Made by a program: the position numbers and the translations under genes
IMG/VR virus record: IMGVR_UViG_3300038620_000126
Span: 46,247-110,246 of that record
DNA length: 64,000 nucleotides
From: a virus
Strand: one strand, 5' to 3'
Notes under the pieces: generated by a model
What the model was told of the DNA's origin: nothing
The model's input: only the letters and a program-made list of their open reading frames with translations
Databases searched by the model: none
Part shown: piece by piece, positions 31,624-39,094 of the stretch
Position numbering within the stretch: the stretch's first letter is position 1
Layout: the number at the start of each line of letters is the position of its first letter

Positions 31624-32700
31624 ATGCGTTTGAAGTCTTTTCAAGAATACATTAATTCGAGTTCCATTAATGAAGATATATTTAACATAGTTAGGCATCA
31701 AGAAGTTGAAAAATTACTCCAGCAGATAAAAGATTGGTGGAAAAATTTTGATTCATATAAAACTGTTAAAAATTATTGGGGAGAAAAGAAAGAAATAAAA
31801 AATAAAGATTATCAATTTTTTATGTTAAGGAAAAAAACAGAAGATAATGTTACTTTGCAGAAAACTGGTGGTTTAGTTAATGATAATAAAGAAGTTAAAG
31901 AATTTACAATTTCCATACCTAGTAACATTAAAAATAAACAATTGGATGAATTTGCCGGATTAAAAATTCATTTTAAAAGTGAAAAGGGTTATAAAAAAGG
32001 TGCTAAATACAATCCTAGAGAAAAGGTAGTTAAAGTTTATCAAGCAGACTTTAATAAAAGAAATCCCATAGCAATGCTATACACCGAAATTGTACACGAG
32101 CTTATGCATTTTCTTGACCATAAGCGTTATAAGGATTCAGATGAATTTTACAAAAACACATATAGTAATGTGGAAAATTTTGAAAAGTACATTAATTCAC
32201 CTAAAGAATTGTTTGCTTTTGCGGCTTCTAATTTTTCAACTGTTTATGAAGTAATTATGATGATGAACAAAAATAAAATAACTTTTAATCTCTTTATGAA
32301 GTTTGTATTTGGTTCTGATAACTATGAAAAATATTACAAAAGTCTTAATGATAGAAATAAAAAGAAAATTAAAAAAGAAATTTACAAAACTTATCAAAAA
32401 GTAGTTAATAATTATGAAGCTTACGGTTTTACCAACATATTTGAAAGAAGTCCAAAAGAAATATCAAAAGAAAGTAAACATGATGAAATACTGTTGCAGG
32501 GTTTAAAACAACTAATAAAAACAGATGCTAAAGACTTAGTTGAATGGAGACAAAAAAATTTAAATGATATTATTACTTTAATTGAAAAAAGATTTAAAAA
32601 TACTCCCGAAAATAAACCCGCCTTTCAAGATTTTGAGTCCGATAAAGATTTATCTAATGAATTTTCTAATGTTTTAGAAGAACTCAAATCCTTAAAATAA
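31624..32700 (+). CDS. capsid-targeted HExxH metalloprotease-like protein
   Basis: A 358-residue protein. The start MRLKSFQEYINSSSINE is a capsid-targeting-like leader ending in I-N-E. Residues 153-170 contain T-E-I-V-H158-E159-L-M-H162-F-L-D-H, a zinc HExxH motif, and S-P-K-E195-L-F-A-F-A downstream offers the third ligand, as in gluzincin-type peptidases. The C-terminal half is helical and basic. The paralog at 63184..64000 keeps H-E-V-L-H-Y-L-D, N-P-V-E-Y-F and K-T-Y-Q-K-V-x-x-N-Y-E-A-Y. It is first in a plus-strand run with two ADP-ribosyltransferase-like genes. I infer a protease delivered from the capsid; the substrate is unknown. Confidence 0.75.
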   Translation: MRLKSFQEYINSSSINEDIFNIVRHQEVEKLLQQIKDWWKNFDSYKTVKNYWGEKKEIKNKDYQFFMLRKKTEDNVTLQKTGGLVNDNKEVKEFTISIPSNIKNKQLDEFAGLKIHFKSEKGYKKGAKYNPREKVVKVYQADFNKRNPIAMLYTEIVHELMHFLDHKRYKDSDEFYKNTYSNVENFEKYINSPKELFAFAASNFSTVYEVIMMMNKNKITFNLFMKFVFGSDNYEKYYKSLNDRNKKKIKKEIYKTYQKVVNNYEAYGFTNIFERSPKEISKESKHDEILLQGLKQLIKTDAKDLVEWRQKNLNDIITLIEKRFKNTPENKPAFQDFESDKDLSNEFSNVLEELKSLK

Positions 32701-32715
32701 AAAAAAACAAAGTCA

Positions 32716-33579
32716 TTGAAAAATAACCAAAGAAAAATACCAAATTTTTCTGAATTTCTTAATGAAAAACAAAATAATAATTTTGAAAGGTTATATGAAT
32801 TTTTGAATACAGAAATGTTAGCGCTTAAAAATTATCTTACTTTAGACAAAGAAAAACAAAAAGATGATTTAGCTAATACATTTCCATTTTTATGGGAATA
32901 TTTTGCAAAGGAACATAATTACGATCCAAATAAAGTACAAGACTTTGATGATATAGATGAACTTACAAGTGAAGAGAAAAAAAAGTTCAAAGATTGGTTA
33001 TATAAACAAATTGTGAAACTTGGTGGTGGTCATTTACCAATAATGGATGCTGATATTCCAAGTTGGTTCTATTTTGATTATATAAAAATTGTTAAAAATC
33101 AATGGTTGGTTCATTTAACTGACTATCCATTTGAAATTGTAAAAGATGGTTTTACAAAAGGTGTAATGGCAGTAGATAAATTGGGATTAACTACAGCATT
33201 TGGGGGTAGTATAAAAGAATTTGGGGGCTATAACTTTGCTTATGATATTGATGATGTCGAAAGATACGGTAGGGCATCTAGAAACAGTATGAGAGATGAA
33301 TACAACTATGGTGATGAAGCAGTTTTCTTTAGGGGGTCAGGTGTAAAAGTATATCATTATGGTGATGAAGAAGATCAAGTTATATTTTTTGGTAAAAGTG
33401 TTACAAACAGAATAGCAGCTGTAAAAGATGATGAAGTTCCTGTGTGGGAAGATAGTAAATGGGCTTTAATATCTAATAAAACTGATAGGCCGATAGTTAA
33501 AAAAGATACATTAGGTGAGTTAGGTTATTGGCTCCAACAAAATGAACAACAGTATAAAAGTCATATTTCAAATAAATAA
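32716..33579 (+). CDS. capsid-targeted ADP-ribosyltransferase-like protein (H-Y-Q type), TTG start
   Basis: 287 residues from TTG 32716, chosen because it alone gives the leader MKNNQRKIPNFSEFLNE with an L-N-E site. Residues 131-148 (L-V-H133-L-T-D ... I-V-K-D-G-F-T-K-G) look like the H-x-T ... I-x-x-x-G-F start of PARP/Tpt1-type ADP-ribosyltransferases. Then G-Y-N-F-A-Y (171-176), A-V-F-F-R-G and D-Q221-V-I-F-F-G could supply the Y and Q/E strands. T4 also packages an ADP-ribosyltransferase (Alt) with such a leader, which supports the reading. The fold call is motif-level inference. Confidence 0.55.
   Translation: MKNNQRKIPNFSEFLNEKQNNNFERLYEFLNTEMLALKNYLTLDKEKQKDDLANTFPFLWEYFAKEHNYDPNKVQDFDDIDELTSEEKKKFKDWLYKQIVKLGGGHLPIMDADIPSWFYFDYIKIVKNQWLVHLTDYPFEIVKDGFTKGVMAVDKLGLTTAFGGSIKEFGGYNFAYDIDDVERYGRASRNSMRDEYNYGDEAVFFRGSGVKVYHYGDEEDQVIFFGKSVTNRIAAVKDDEVPVWEDSKWALISNKTDRPIVKKDTLGELGYWLQQNEQQYKSHISNK
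33570..33579 (+). promoter_or_regulatory. late promoter box AAATAAATAA containing a stop codon
   Basis: AAATAAATAA on the plus strand; its last three bases are the TAA stop of the gene at 32716..33579. The next start is ATG 33588, 8 bases on. Confidence 0.6.
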
Positions 33580-33587
33580 AAAAAATT

Positions 33588-34229
33588 ATGGAAGAAAAGT
33601 CTAAAGAAGATGTATTAAAAGTTTTAATGGATTATAAAGAAAACCCATCAGCAGGAGATACTGAAAAAATAAAAAATGCAAAAAAATTACTTCTTAATAC
33701 AGACGCAGGACAAGAAATAATTAAAAAATCACAAAAAGAAGTAAAAAAGTCAGTTAAAAAACGAAATGATGAAATATGTTGCTTCGGAACTAATAATAAA
33801 GCTGTTGTTTTTAGAGGGGGTTCAAATGTAGGATTTGAAAGTGATGCTGGTTGGACTTTAGATGCATTTACAGCTTCAAGATTTGCAGTTATGTTTGGAA
33901 ACCCAGAACCAGGTGTATATGAAGGTGAAATTGGTATTGGAATGGTGAATATTGAAGATATAGTGTTTTATGATGTAGCATTTGAAGATTACATAAAAAG
34001 TAAAAATCCTACAGTTATAGAACACGAAATAATAACAAAAAAATTAGGTGATGTGAAACCTTTAAGTGATATAGAATATATAACTGTTGAAGGTGATGAA
34101 GATGGTTTTCCTACAGAAGAATCAGAAGAAAAAATTAAATCAACAGTAAAAAAGTATGTTAAAAATATTAATGAATCGAAAAAAATTCTTACTTTTTTTG
34201 AATTCTTAAATGAAAGAAAACAACTATGA
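33588..34229 (+). CDS. ADP-ribosyltransferase-like protein with a capsid-targeting motif at its C-terminus
   Basis: 213 residues. After a helical lysine-rich part, A-V-V-F-R76-G-G, G-W-T-L-D-A-F-T-A-S97-R-F-A, and V-I-E145-H-E147-I-I occur in the order of the R, S-T-S and E-x-E motifs of arginine-type ADP-ribosyltransferases. The N-terminus has no leader. The last 18 residues (K-K-I-L-T-F-F-E-F-L-N-E-R-K-Q-L) look like a capsid-targeting leader with an L-N-E site, but at the wrong end. It overlaps the next start by ATGA. Enzyme family is inferred from the motifs; substrates unknown. Confidence 0.55.
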   Translation: MEEKSKEDVLKVLMDYKENPSAGDTEKIKNAKKLLLNTDAGQEIIKKSQKEVKKSVKKRNDEICCFGTNNKAVVFRGGSNVGFESDAGWTLDAFTASRFAVMFGNPEPGVYEGEIGIGMVNIEDIVFYDVAFEDYIKSKNPTVIEHEIITKKLGDVKPLSDIEYITVEGDEDGFPTEESEEKIKSTVKKYVKNINESKKILTFFEFLNERKQL

Positions 34230-34401
34230 AACTAAAATCTTTTGAAAACTACATAACAGAAAAACGAAAAAAACCAGATAAAAATATACAAGATAAATTT
34301 TTACCTTGAAGATGATTTTAATTGTATTGCTAATAAAAAAAGATTTTACAAAAGAAGATGTTAAAGCTGTTTCTGATGTTAAAGGTAAAATAATAGTTTA
34401 A
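34226..34401 (+). pseudogene. remnant of a capsid-targeted LRR protein
   Basis: ATG 34226 overlaps the previous stop (ATGA) and encodes MKLKSFENYITEKRKKPDK, then stops at 34307-34309. Another frame right after reads D-D-F-N-C-I-A-N-K-K, an LRR-type C-x-x-N core. After removal of one A from an A7 run near 34334-34340 it continues D-F-T-K-E-D-V-K-A-V-S-D-V-K-G, matching the C-terminus F-T-V-E-E-I-K-N-V-I-D-V-S-G of the LRR protein at 419..2080. So both ends of that protein survive while most repeats are deleted. Probably not functional, though the 27-codon leader frame is intact. Confidence 0.65.
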
Positions 34402-34461
34402 TAAAATAAATACTAAAAGTAAAAAATCAGTTGAAATTTCAAATGATTAAATTAATTAAAG

Positions 34462-35097
34462 TTACTTTTCATTTATAAAAAATGTAAACTCCCCATACTT
34501 TACACTTTTATCTTTAATAATAAGTTTAGGATGCAGGTTTGTAATGTGTCCTTCCTTTTTAAGATATATTCTAAAAACCAGTAAATCTCTAAAATTACTG
34601 TAACTATCTAAAGCACTGTAAAAGTTATCCGCTGTGTCATATAGTATTTCTTTAATATCTATGTTTTCGTCCAGTTCCAAAAATTCAAATTCCAAATTTT
34701 CAGGATCGTAATTTTCAATGTATATAGGAATATCGATATAACTATCATCATCGGTTAAGTTAAGTTTTGGATATGTTTTTTGATTGGCTCCAAATATTGG
34801 AAAAGGTATAACTTTAGGCTCTGATTCTACATTTTGATAATTTGCATTAATTATCATGTTTAAGGGAATATTCCGAGCAGTATTGCCATCATCAAATGAT
34901 ATATCAAGATAAACACGGTTAGAAGTATTTTTCAAAAACACGCTTTTGACAACACCACTCTGCTTAGATACGGCGGTTGATCCTTCGTTGTTTGTTATGG
35001 GAACAAGAAAGTCTCTGGAACCGTATATAGTTAATTCTTTTCCCTTAAAACTTTCATTAATAAAGTTATGTAAATCACCTTTAAAGTAGTTCTCCAT
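34462..35097 (-). CDS. baseplate-adjacent structural protein, 211 aa
   Basis: Begins M-E-N-Y-F-K-G-D-L-H-N-F-I-N-E ... G-K-E-L-T-I, related to the start of 37934..38755 (T-T-Y-F-K-G ... Y-L-L-N-E ... G-K-V-I-T-V), so the two are paralogs flanking the gp6-like gene. The rest is beta-rich. It starts 7 bases after the gp6-like stop and is probably cotranscribed with it. A small baseplate or fibre-attachment role is likely; exact function unknown. Confidence 0.55.
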   Translation of the reverse strand: MENYFKGDLHNFINESFKGKELTIYGSRDFLVPITNNEGSTAVSKQSGVVKSVFLKNTSNRVYLDISFDDGNTARNIPLNMIINANYQNVESEPKVIPFPIFGANQKTYPKLNLTDDDSYIDIPIYIENYDPENLEFEFLELDENIDIKEILYDTADNFYSALDSYSNFRDLLVFRIYLKKEGHITNLHPKLIIKDKSVKYGEFTFFINEK

Positions 35098-35104
35098 AGT
35101 AATT

Positions 35105-36769
35105 TTAATTTAGTGGTTCATTTATCTCACTAATGTAAATGTTAACAGAACTTTGAGTGTCAAAATTTGGAAGTTCTTCAAAGTAAATACCATTTCTGTC
35201 TGTCCAATCACCCCTAATAATTGGAACTTCTTTTTCTCCCAATATAATATTTCCATTTCTATCTAAACCAGGGGTTTCATTGGAATTTGGTTTTTCTGCT
35301 TTTAGTTCTTCATTTTCTTTTGAAATAAAATAAACATCAACCCAGTCTACACCTTCTATTCCTTCAATTACATCAATTAAATCGGATTTAGGAATTTTAG
35401 TTCTGCGTTTTCTATTTACAAAATAATCTGAAAGACGTTCTAAAATTTCATTTCGAATAAGATTAGCATCATTACCTTGAAATATTCCAAGTTCAATCGT
35501 TAAAACGTAACGCCTTAGTGTTGGATTAACAATTTTAATAACATTTGTAATAACTCGCTGTCCACTCTCTTCTATAAGATTTAAAAGCTTGGTTTTATTA
35601 CGTTCAGACAATTTGAAAGCATCTATCGGAACGGTAAAATAATTTGTATTTGTTCCCAAAAACTTATAAATATTGGGTATTAACATAACATATACAACGT
35701 TATCATTTTCAGGATTATTATCTTCTGTCTTAGTCCAAACATCAATAAAACTAAAAGTGTTCAACTTTTGAAAAAATGTTCTTATGTTAGTTTTATTTGC
35801 TAAAACGAAATTTCTGCTCTGCTTAGGAGCTATTATTCTAGTAAATTCTGGGTCTTCTGCATTAGCACCAAGGTTAATATCGTCTACCATACCAGCTTTA
35901 AAAAACTGATTCAAATCCACACCATTACCCTGTATATCAAAACCCTGATCCAAAAACTGAAAATTAACATTTTCTTTCTTTTGAAGATTTCCAGCTTGTC
36001 CATTAGTAACTAAGTAATCAATTTCTATGTTTGCTCCGGGCGGTGGACGTTTTCCAAAATTTCCAGTTCCAAAGTAAACATCTATTCCTTTATTAATACC
36101 AGTTTTAAGTAAAAATCCCTCTGCTTCTCGCGGTATATCATAAAGACTATCATACTTACTCCATTCTTTTCCATTAACTTTAACCCGCGTATATTGATGG
36201 TCTATTTGAACATTGGGTTTTACAGTTAGTGTGAAACTTTGAAGTTTTGTGCCATTTCCTGTTTTTTGTTGGGTTTCAAATTTACCTTCAACAAGTTTAA
36301 CATTAATAATTTCAGTAGGAACTTGTGGTAATGCTATTTGATCTGCATTAAGAATAACCGTATAAATTAACCCATTTCCAGCTTCTCCACCAAGCCTAAC
36401 TTTCGTATAATTTATTAAATAAGCATATTGACCCGTTATTTCAGATTGGGCACTTTTATCAAATACAATTTGAATTGTACCAGATGCAGACCTAGCATTT
36501 GTTGGGTTATGACCTGTAAGGCGAGCAAGCCCATAAATTGAGTGGTTTCTACGTGCTTCATTTATGTTAAGTTCAGCAACGGAGTCTTGAATAAAGTAAA
36601 ATATTAGTTGGGCCAAATTTAACATGACTTGAAAAAGTTGACCCCACGGACTTCCTTCAGTAAACGTTTGACTTGCTTGTCTATAACGTTCACGCAAAAA
36701 GTCTTTTGCATCTGTTATTAATTCAGTTACTTGAACCCGTGATTTAGAAAAGAATTTTTCAAATCTCAA
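35105..36769 (-). CDS. 6: baseplate wedge protein, T4 gp6-like (baseplate J family), TTG start
   Basis: 554 residues from TTG 36769 after a late box. Near residues 70-95 it has A-R-R-N-H-S-I-Y-G-L-A-R-L-T-G-H-N-P-T-x-A-R-S-A-S-G, the signature region of gp6/baseplate J proteins. The middle has beta domains, and the C-terminal third contains E-G-I-E-G-V-D-W-V-D-V-Y, again typical. T4 gp6 is 660 residues, so this is a shorter version. gp6 forms the inner ring of the baseplate. The small structural gene at 34462 follows at once. Confidence 0.82.
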   Translation of the reverse strand: MRFEKFFSKSRVQVTELITDAKDFLRERYRQASQTFTEGSPWGQLFQVMLNLAQLIFYFIQDSVAELNINEARRNHSIYGLARLTGHNPTNARSASGTIQIVFDKSAQSEITGQYAYLINYTKVRLGGEAGNGLIYTVILNADQIALPQVPTEIINVKLVEGKFETQQKTGNGTKLQSFTLTVKPNVQIDHQYTRVKVNGKEWSKYDSLYDIPREAEGFLLKTGINKGIDVYFGTGNFGKRPPPGANIEIDYLVTNGQAGNLQKKENVNFQFLDQGFDIQGNGVDLNQFFKAGMVDDINLGANAEDPEFTRIIAPKQSRNFVLANKTNIRTFFQKLNTFSFIDVWTKTEDNNPENDNVVYVMLIPNIYKFLGTNTNYFTVPIDAFKLSERNKTKLLNLIEESGQRVITNVIKIVNPTLRRYVLTIELGIFQGNDANLIRNEILERLSDYFVNRKRRTKIPKSDLIDVIEGIEGVDWVDVYFISKENEELKAEKPNSNETPGLDRNGNIILGEKEVPIIRGDWTDRNGIYFEELPNFDTQSSVNIYISEINEPLN

Positions 36770-36783
36770 TATAAGTTTTTCTT

Positions 36784-36793
36784 TATTTATTTA
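36784..36793 (-). promoter_or_regulatory. late promoter box TAAATAAATA
   Basis: Exact TAAATAAATA on the minus strand, 14 bases before the TTG start at 36769. Confidence 0.65.
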
Positions 36794-36835
36794 ATAAAAT
36801 ATTTAGAAGTTTAAAAGTACCTTTATCAAAAATAA

Positions 36836-36845
36836 AAATAAATAA
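36836..36845 (+). promoter_or_regulatory. late promoter box AAATAAATAA
   Basis: AAATAAATAA on the plus strand, 12 bases before the ATG at 36858. Confidence 0.6.
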
Positions 36846-36857
36846 AGAAAAAACAAA

Positions 36858-37850
36858 ATGAATATAAAATCATTTGAAGAATTTTTATTTGAAATGAAAA
36901 GGGGGCCTGAGGGGTATCAAGGAAATGGTTGGCAAACCGGTTTATTTGGGGGTGAAGTTGATACCCACAAATCAATGCATATTATAGGCAGAAACGTTAC
37001 ACATGCAGCAGACGATATAATTAACAGTTTAAAATCACAAGACAAAAAATTAGCAAGTACATTTGAAAGACTAATGGATAAAAATCCCGCTTACTTTTTT
37101 GAAATACTAAGTATAGTTTATCAAGTAGTTACAGGAGACTTAATTAGTAAAACATCTAAAAATATAACAACACCAGAAGAACTGGAAGAAGAAATACATG
37201 ATGCTGCAAATGAATTAACCGAATACATAAAAGATGCAATTGGTAAAACGGATTATTTACAAATTGAAAACAGGTACAAAAAAATAATTTACTATATTTT
37301 AGAAAACTTTGATTTTTCTAATACAGGAAAAGGAATAAGTTTAGAGGATATACAAATTATTCTTGATGGGTTTACATGGTATAATACAAGTAAGATAGCT
37401 CAAATGGATAAAGAATCTATGAGAGTTGCAACACGAGCTTATCATATTAAAACAAACTGGAAAGATTTAAGAAACACTCAAAAAGAACAAAATAAGTGGT
37501 TTGATCCTTGTATATTTTTTGGTAGGAAAGGGGAAAATAGAGATATAAAGTATTATATAGATAACTTTTCAATAGAAGAATTACAGGCTATGATAAAAAG
37601 CCGAAATGAAGCTGGTAGAGCTTTAATTGATAAAAGACGACTTCCAAAGTCATTAAAAAATATTCAAAAATATAGTAATGAATGGAAGAAGAGAGAAAAA
37701 ACCAGTCCGTGGTATAAACACTATAGAAAAAAAGAAGCTCTAAGAAGTACAAATGCAAAAAGAGGTTATAAAATTAAACCCAGATTTAATCCAATGATTG
37801 TAAGCAAAGCACTAAAAGATAGCGGACTAAGAAACCCACCAATGACATGA
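36858..37850 (+). CDS. capsid-targeted internal protein, 330 aa
   Basis: Begins MNIKSFEEFLFEMKRG, a capsid-targeting-like leader close to that of T4 internal proteins, with an L-F-E site at residues 10-12. A Gly-rich stretch with N-G-W-Q-T-G-L-F-G-G follows, then helical segments and a basic C-terminal tail (R-R-L-P-K-S-L-K ... K-R-G-Y-K-I-K-P-R-F). No enzyme motif is recognised. It stands alone on the plus strand with its own late box and a bidirectional terminator. Likely injected; target unknown. Confidence 0.7.
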   Translation: MNIKSFEEFLFEMKRGPEGYQGNGWQTGLFGGEVDTHKSMHIIGRNVTHAADDIINSLKSQDKKLASTFERLMDKNPAYFFEILSIVYQVVTGDLISKTSKNITTPEELEEEIHDAANELTEYIKDAIGKTDYLQIENRYKKIIYYILENFDFSNTGKGISLEDIQIILDGFTWYNTSKIAQMDKESMRVATRAYHIKTNWKDLRNTQKEQNKWFDPCIFFGRKGENRDIKYYIDNFSIEELQAMIKSRNEAGRALIDKRRLPKSLKNIQKYSNEWKKREKTSPWYKHYRKKEALRSTNAKRGYKIKPRFNPMIVSKALKDSGLRNPPMT

Positions 37851-37875
37851 AATGGCTTTATAAAAAGTTTAAAAT

Positions 37876-37909
37876 AAAAGTGGCTATCAATGAAAATAGC
37901 CACTTTTTT
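37876..37909. terminator. bidirectional intrinsic terminator
   Basis: Twelve-base-pair stem (AAAAGTGGCTAT/ATAGCCACTTTT) with an 8-base loop between convergent genes ending at 37850 and 37934; A and T runs flank both arms, so it can serve both strands. Confidence 0.88.
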
Positions 37910-37933
37910 AATTAATTACAAGTGTTTTTTTGT

Positions 37934-38755
37934 TTATACGCTAAAACTTTGTACGTCATCAACAAAGTAAACTTTGATAGTTTTAGTGACAGAAGATGAT
38001 CCAACAGGCACACCAGCAAGTGTTACGTCAAAAGTTGCAACTGCATTTCCATCGCTCCAGTCATTTCTACTTACAGACAATTCAAAACTATTTCCTGTAA
38101 AGTTATTACTATTGTAAATTGTATCAATAAAACTATTTGATAATGGATTGCTTTGAGTATCAGTAAAACTAGTGAGTGAAACAGATGGGGCAATTTCACC
38201 ATCAAAAAAGTCATTGTTATGAAAACGATCAACAACAAATTTAACTGAATAAGAATTTACGCCCACATAATCATTTGCTTCAGCATCAGAATGTGATTGT
38301 AAAATTTTATCAACTAAATCATTTTTCTTAAACTTATTTTGAACCACATAATATTCGGCTGGTTCGCTATCTAAAATAAGTGGAACAATTACATCAAAAT
38401 TACTACCAGATGAAAGTGATGTTCTAAGTTCATAAAAACTTCCATAATTAAAGTTGTTATCTGGATTAAAAACTTTAATTTGTGACTTTGAATCCTGAGT
38501 AAAATTTGCAAAGTTTACAGAACTGACTGTATATCCATTCGTAAAATGGAAATCGAATAAAAGTATATCACCATCATAATATGGCGTTATACTATCTACA
38601 GTTCCTGTAATTTCGTGTATTTCGTTTTTCTGCAATCCGTTAGAATCTTTAACAGAAAGTTGATTAATGTTTTCTGAATCTCCTACTGTTATGACTTTTC
38701 CATTAAGTTCATTAAGTAGATATTCAAAGATAGTTCCTTTAAAGTAAGTTGTCAT
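37934..38755 (-). CDS. structural protein, paralog of 34462..35097
   Basis: 273 residues starting M-T-T-Y-F-K-G-T-I-F-E-Y-L-L-N-E-L-N-G-K-V-I-T-V, sharing its first 30 residues or so in pattern with the protein at 34462..35097. Beta-rich, Ser/Asn-rich and probably extracellular in the virion. Preceded by a late box. Together with its paralog it flanks the gp6-like gene, suggesting a baseplate or fibre-network part. Confidence 0.55.
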   Translation of the reverse strand: MTTYFKGTIFEYLLNELNGKVITVGDSENINQLSVKDSNGLQKNEIHEITGTVDSITPYYDGDILLFDFHFTNGYTVSSVNFANFTQDSKSQIKVFNPDNNFNYGSFYELRTSLSSGSNFDVIVPLILDSEPAEYYVVQNKFKKNDLVDKILQSHSDAEANDYVGVNSYSVKFVVDRFHNNDFFDGEIAPSVSLTSFTDTQSNPLSNSFIDTIYNSNNFTGNSFELSVSRNDWSDGNAVATFDVTLAGVPVGSSSVTKTIKVYFVDDVQSFSV

Positions 38756-38772
38756 AGTGTTTTATTTTTTTT

Positions 38773-38781
38773 TATTTATTT
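38773..38781 (-). promoter_or_regulatory. late promoter box AAATAAATA
   Basis: AAATAAATA on the minus strand, 17 bases before the ATG at 38755. Confidence 0.6.
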
Positions 38782-38798
38782 GTTTTACTAAAAAGTCT

Positions 38799-39080
38799 TT
38801 ACTTTTTAATGCGACATATTTTTTCTACAAGATTTAATAAGTGAGATTCTTCTTTTTGCATCAAAAAGTAGAGTATAATAAGTATAAGTAAATATACAAA
38901 AATTATTGTCCAAAACAAAAACAAACTAAAGTTTATAAATTCAAAGTGTGTAGTTAAATACAGTACCACATAATTGAAGCCCATTCCAAAAATATAAAAA
39001 TAGAAGTACATTATTATGTACATGTAATAACGGATTTTAGATGTTTTAATTTCTTCTTTTAATTTTTTTATTTTATTCAT
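38799..39080 (-). CDS. small membrane protein, two transmembrane segments
   Basis: 93 residues from ATG 39080; an upstream TTG at 39104 is less likely. After a basic start (M-N-K-I-K-K-L-K-E-E) come two hydrophobic segments near residues 20-42 and 52-73, then a charged tail. A holin-like or superinfection-exclusion role is possible but nothing in the sequence decides. No late box. Confidence 0.6.
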   Translation of the reverse strand: MNKIKKLKEEIKTSKIRYYMYIIMYFYFYIFGMGFNYVVLYLTTHFEFINFSLFLFWTIIFVYLLILIILYFLMQKEESHLLNLVEKICRIKK

Positions 39081-39094
39081 TTTTATACATTTTT

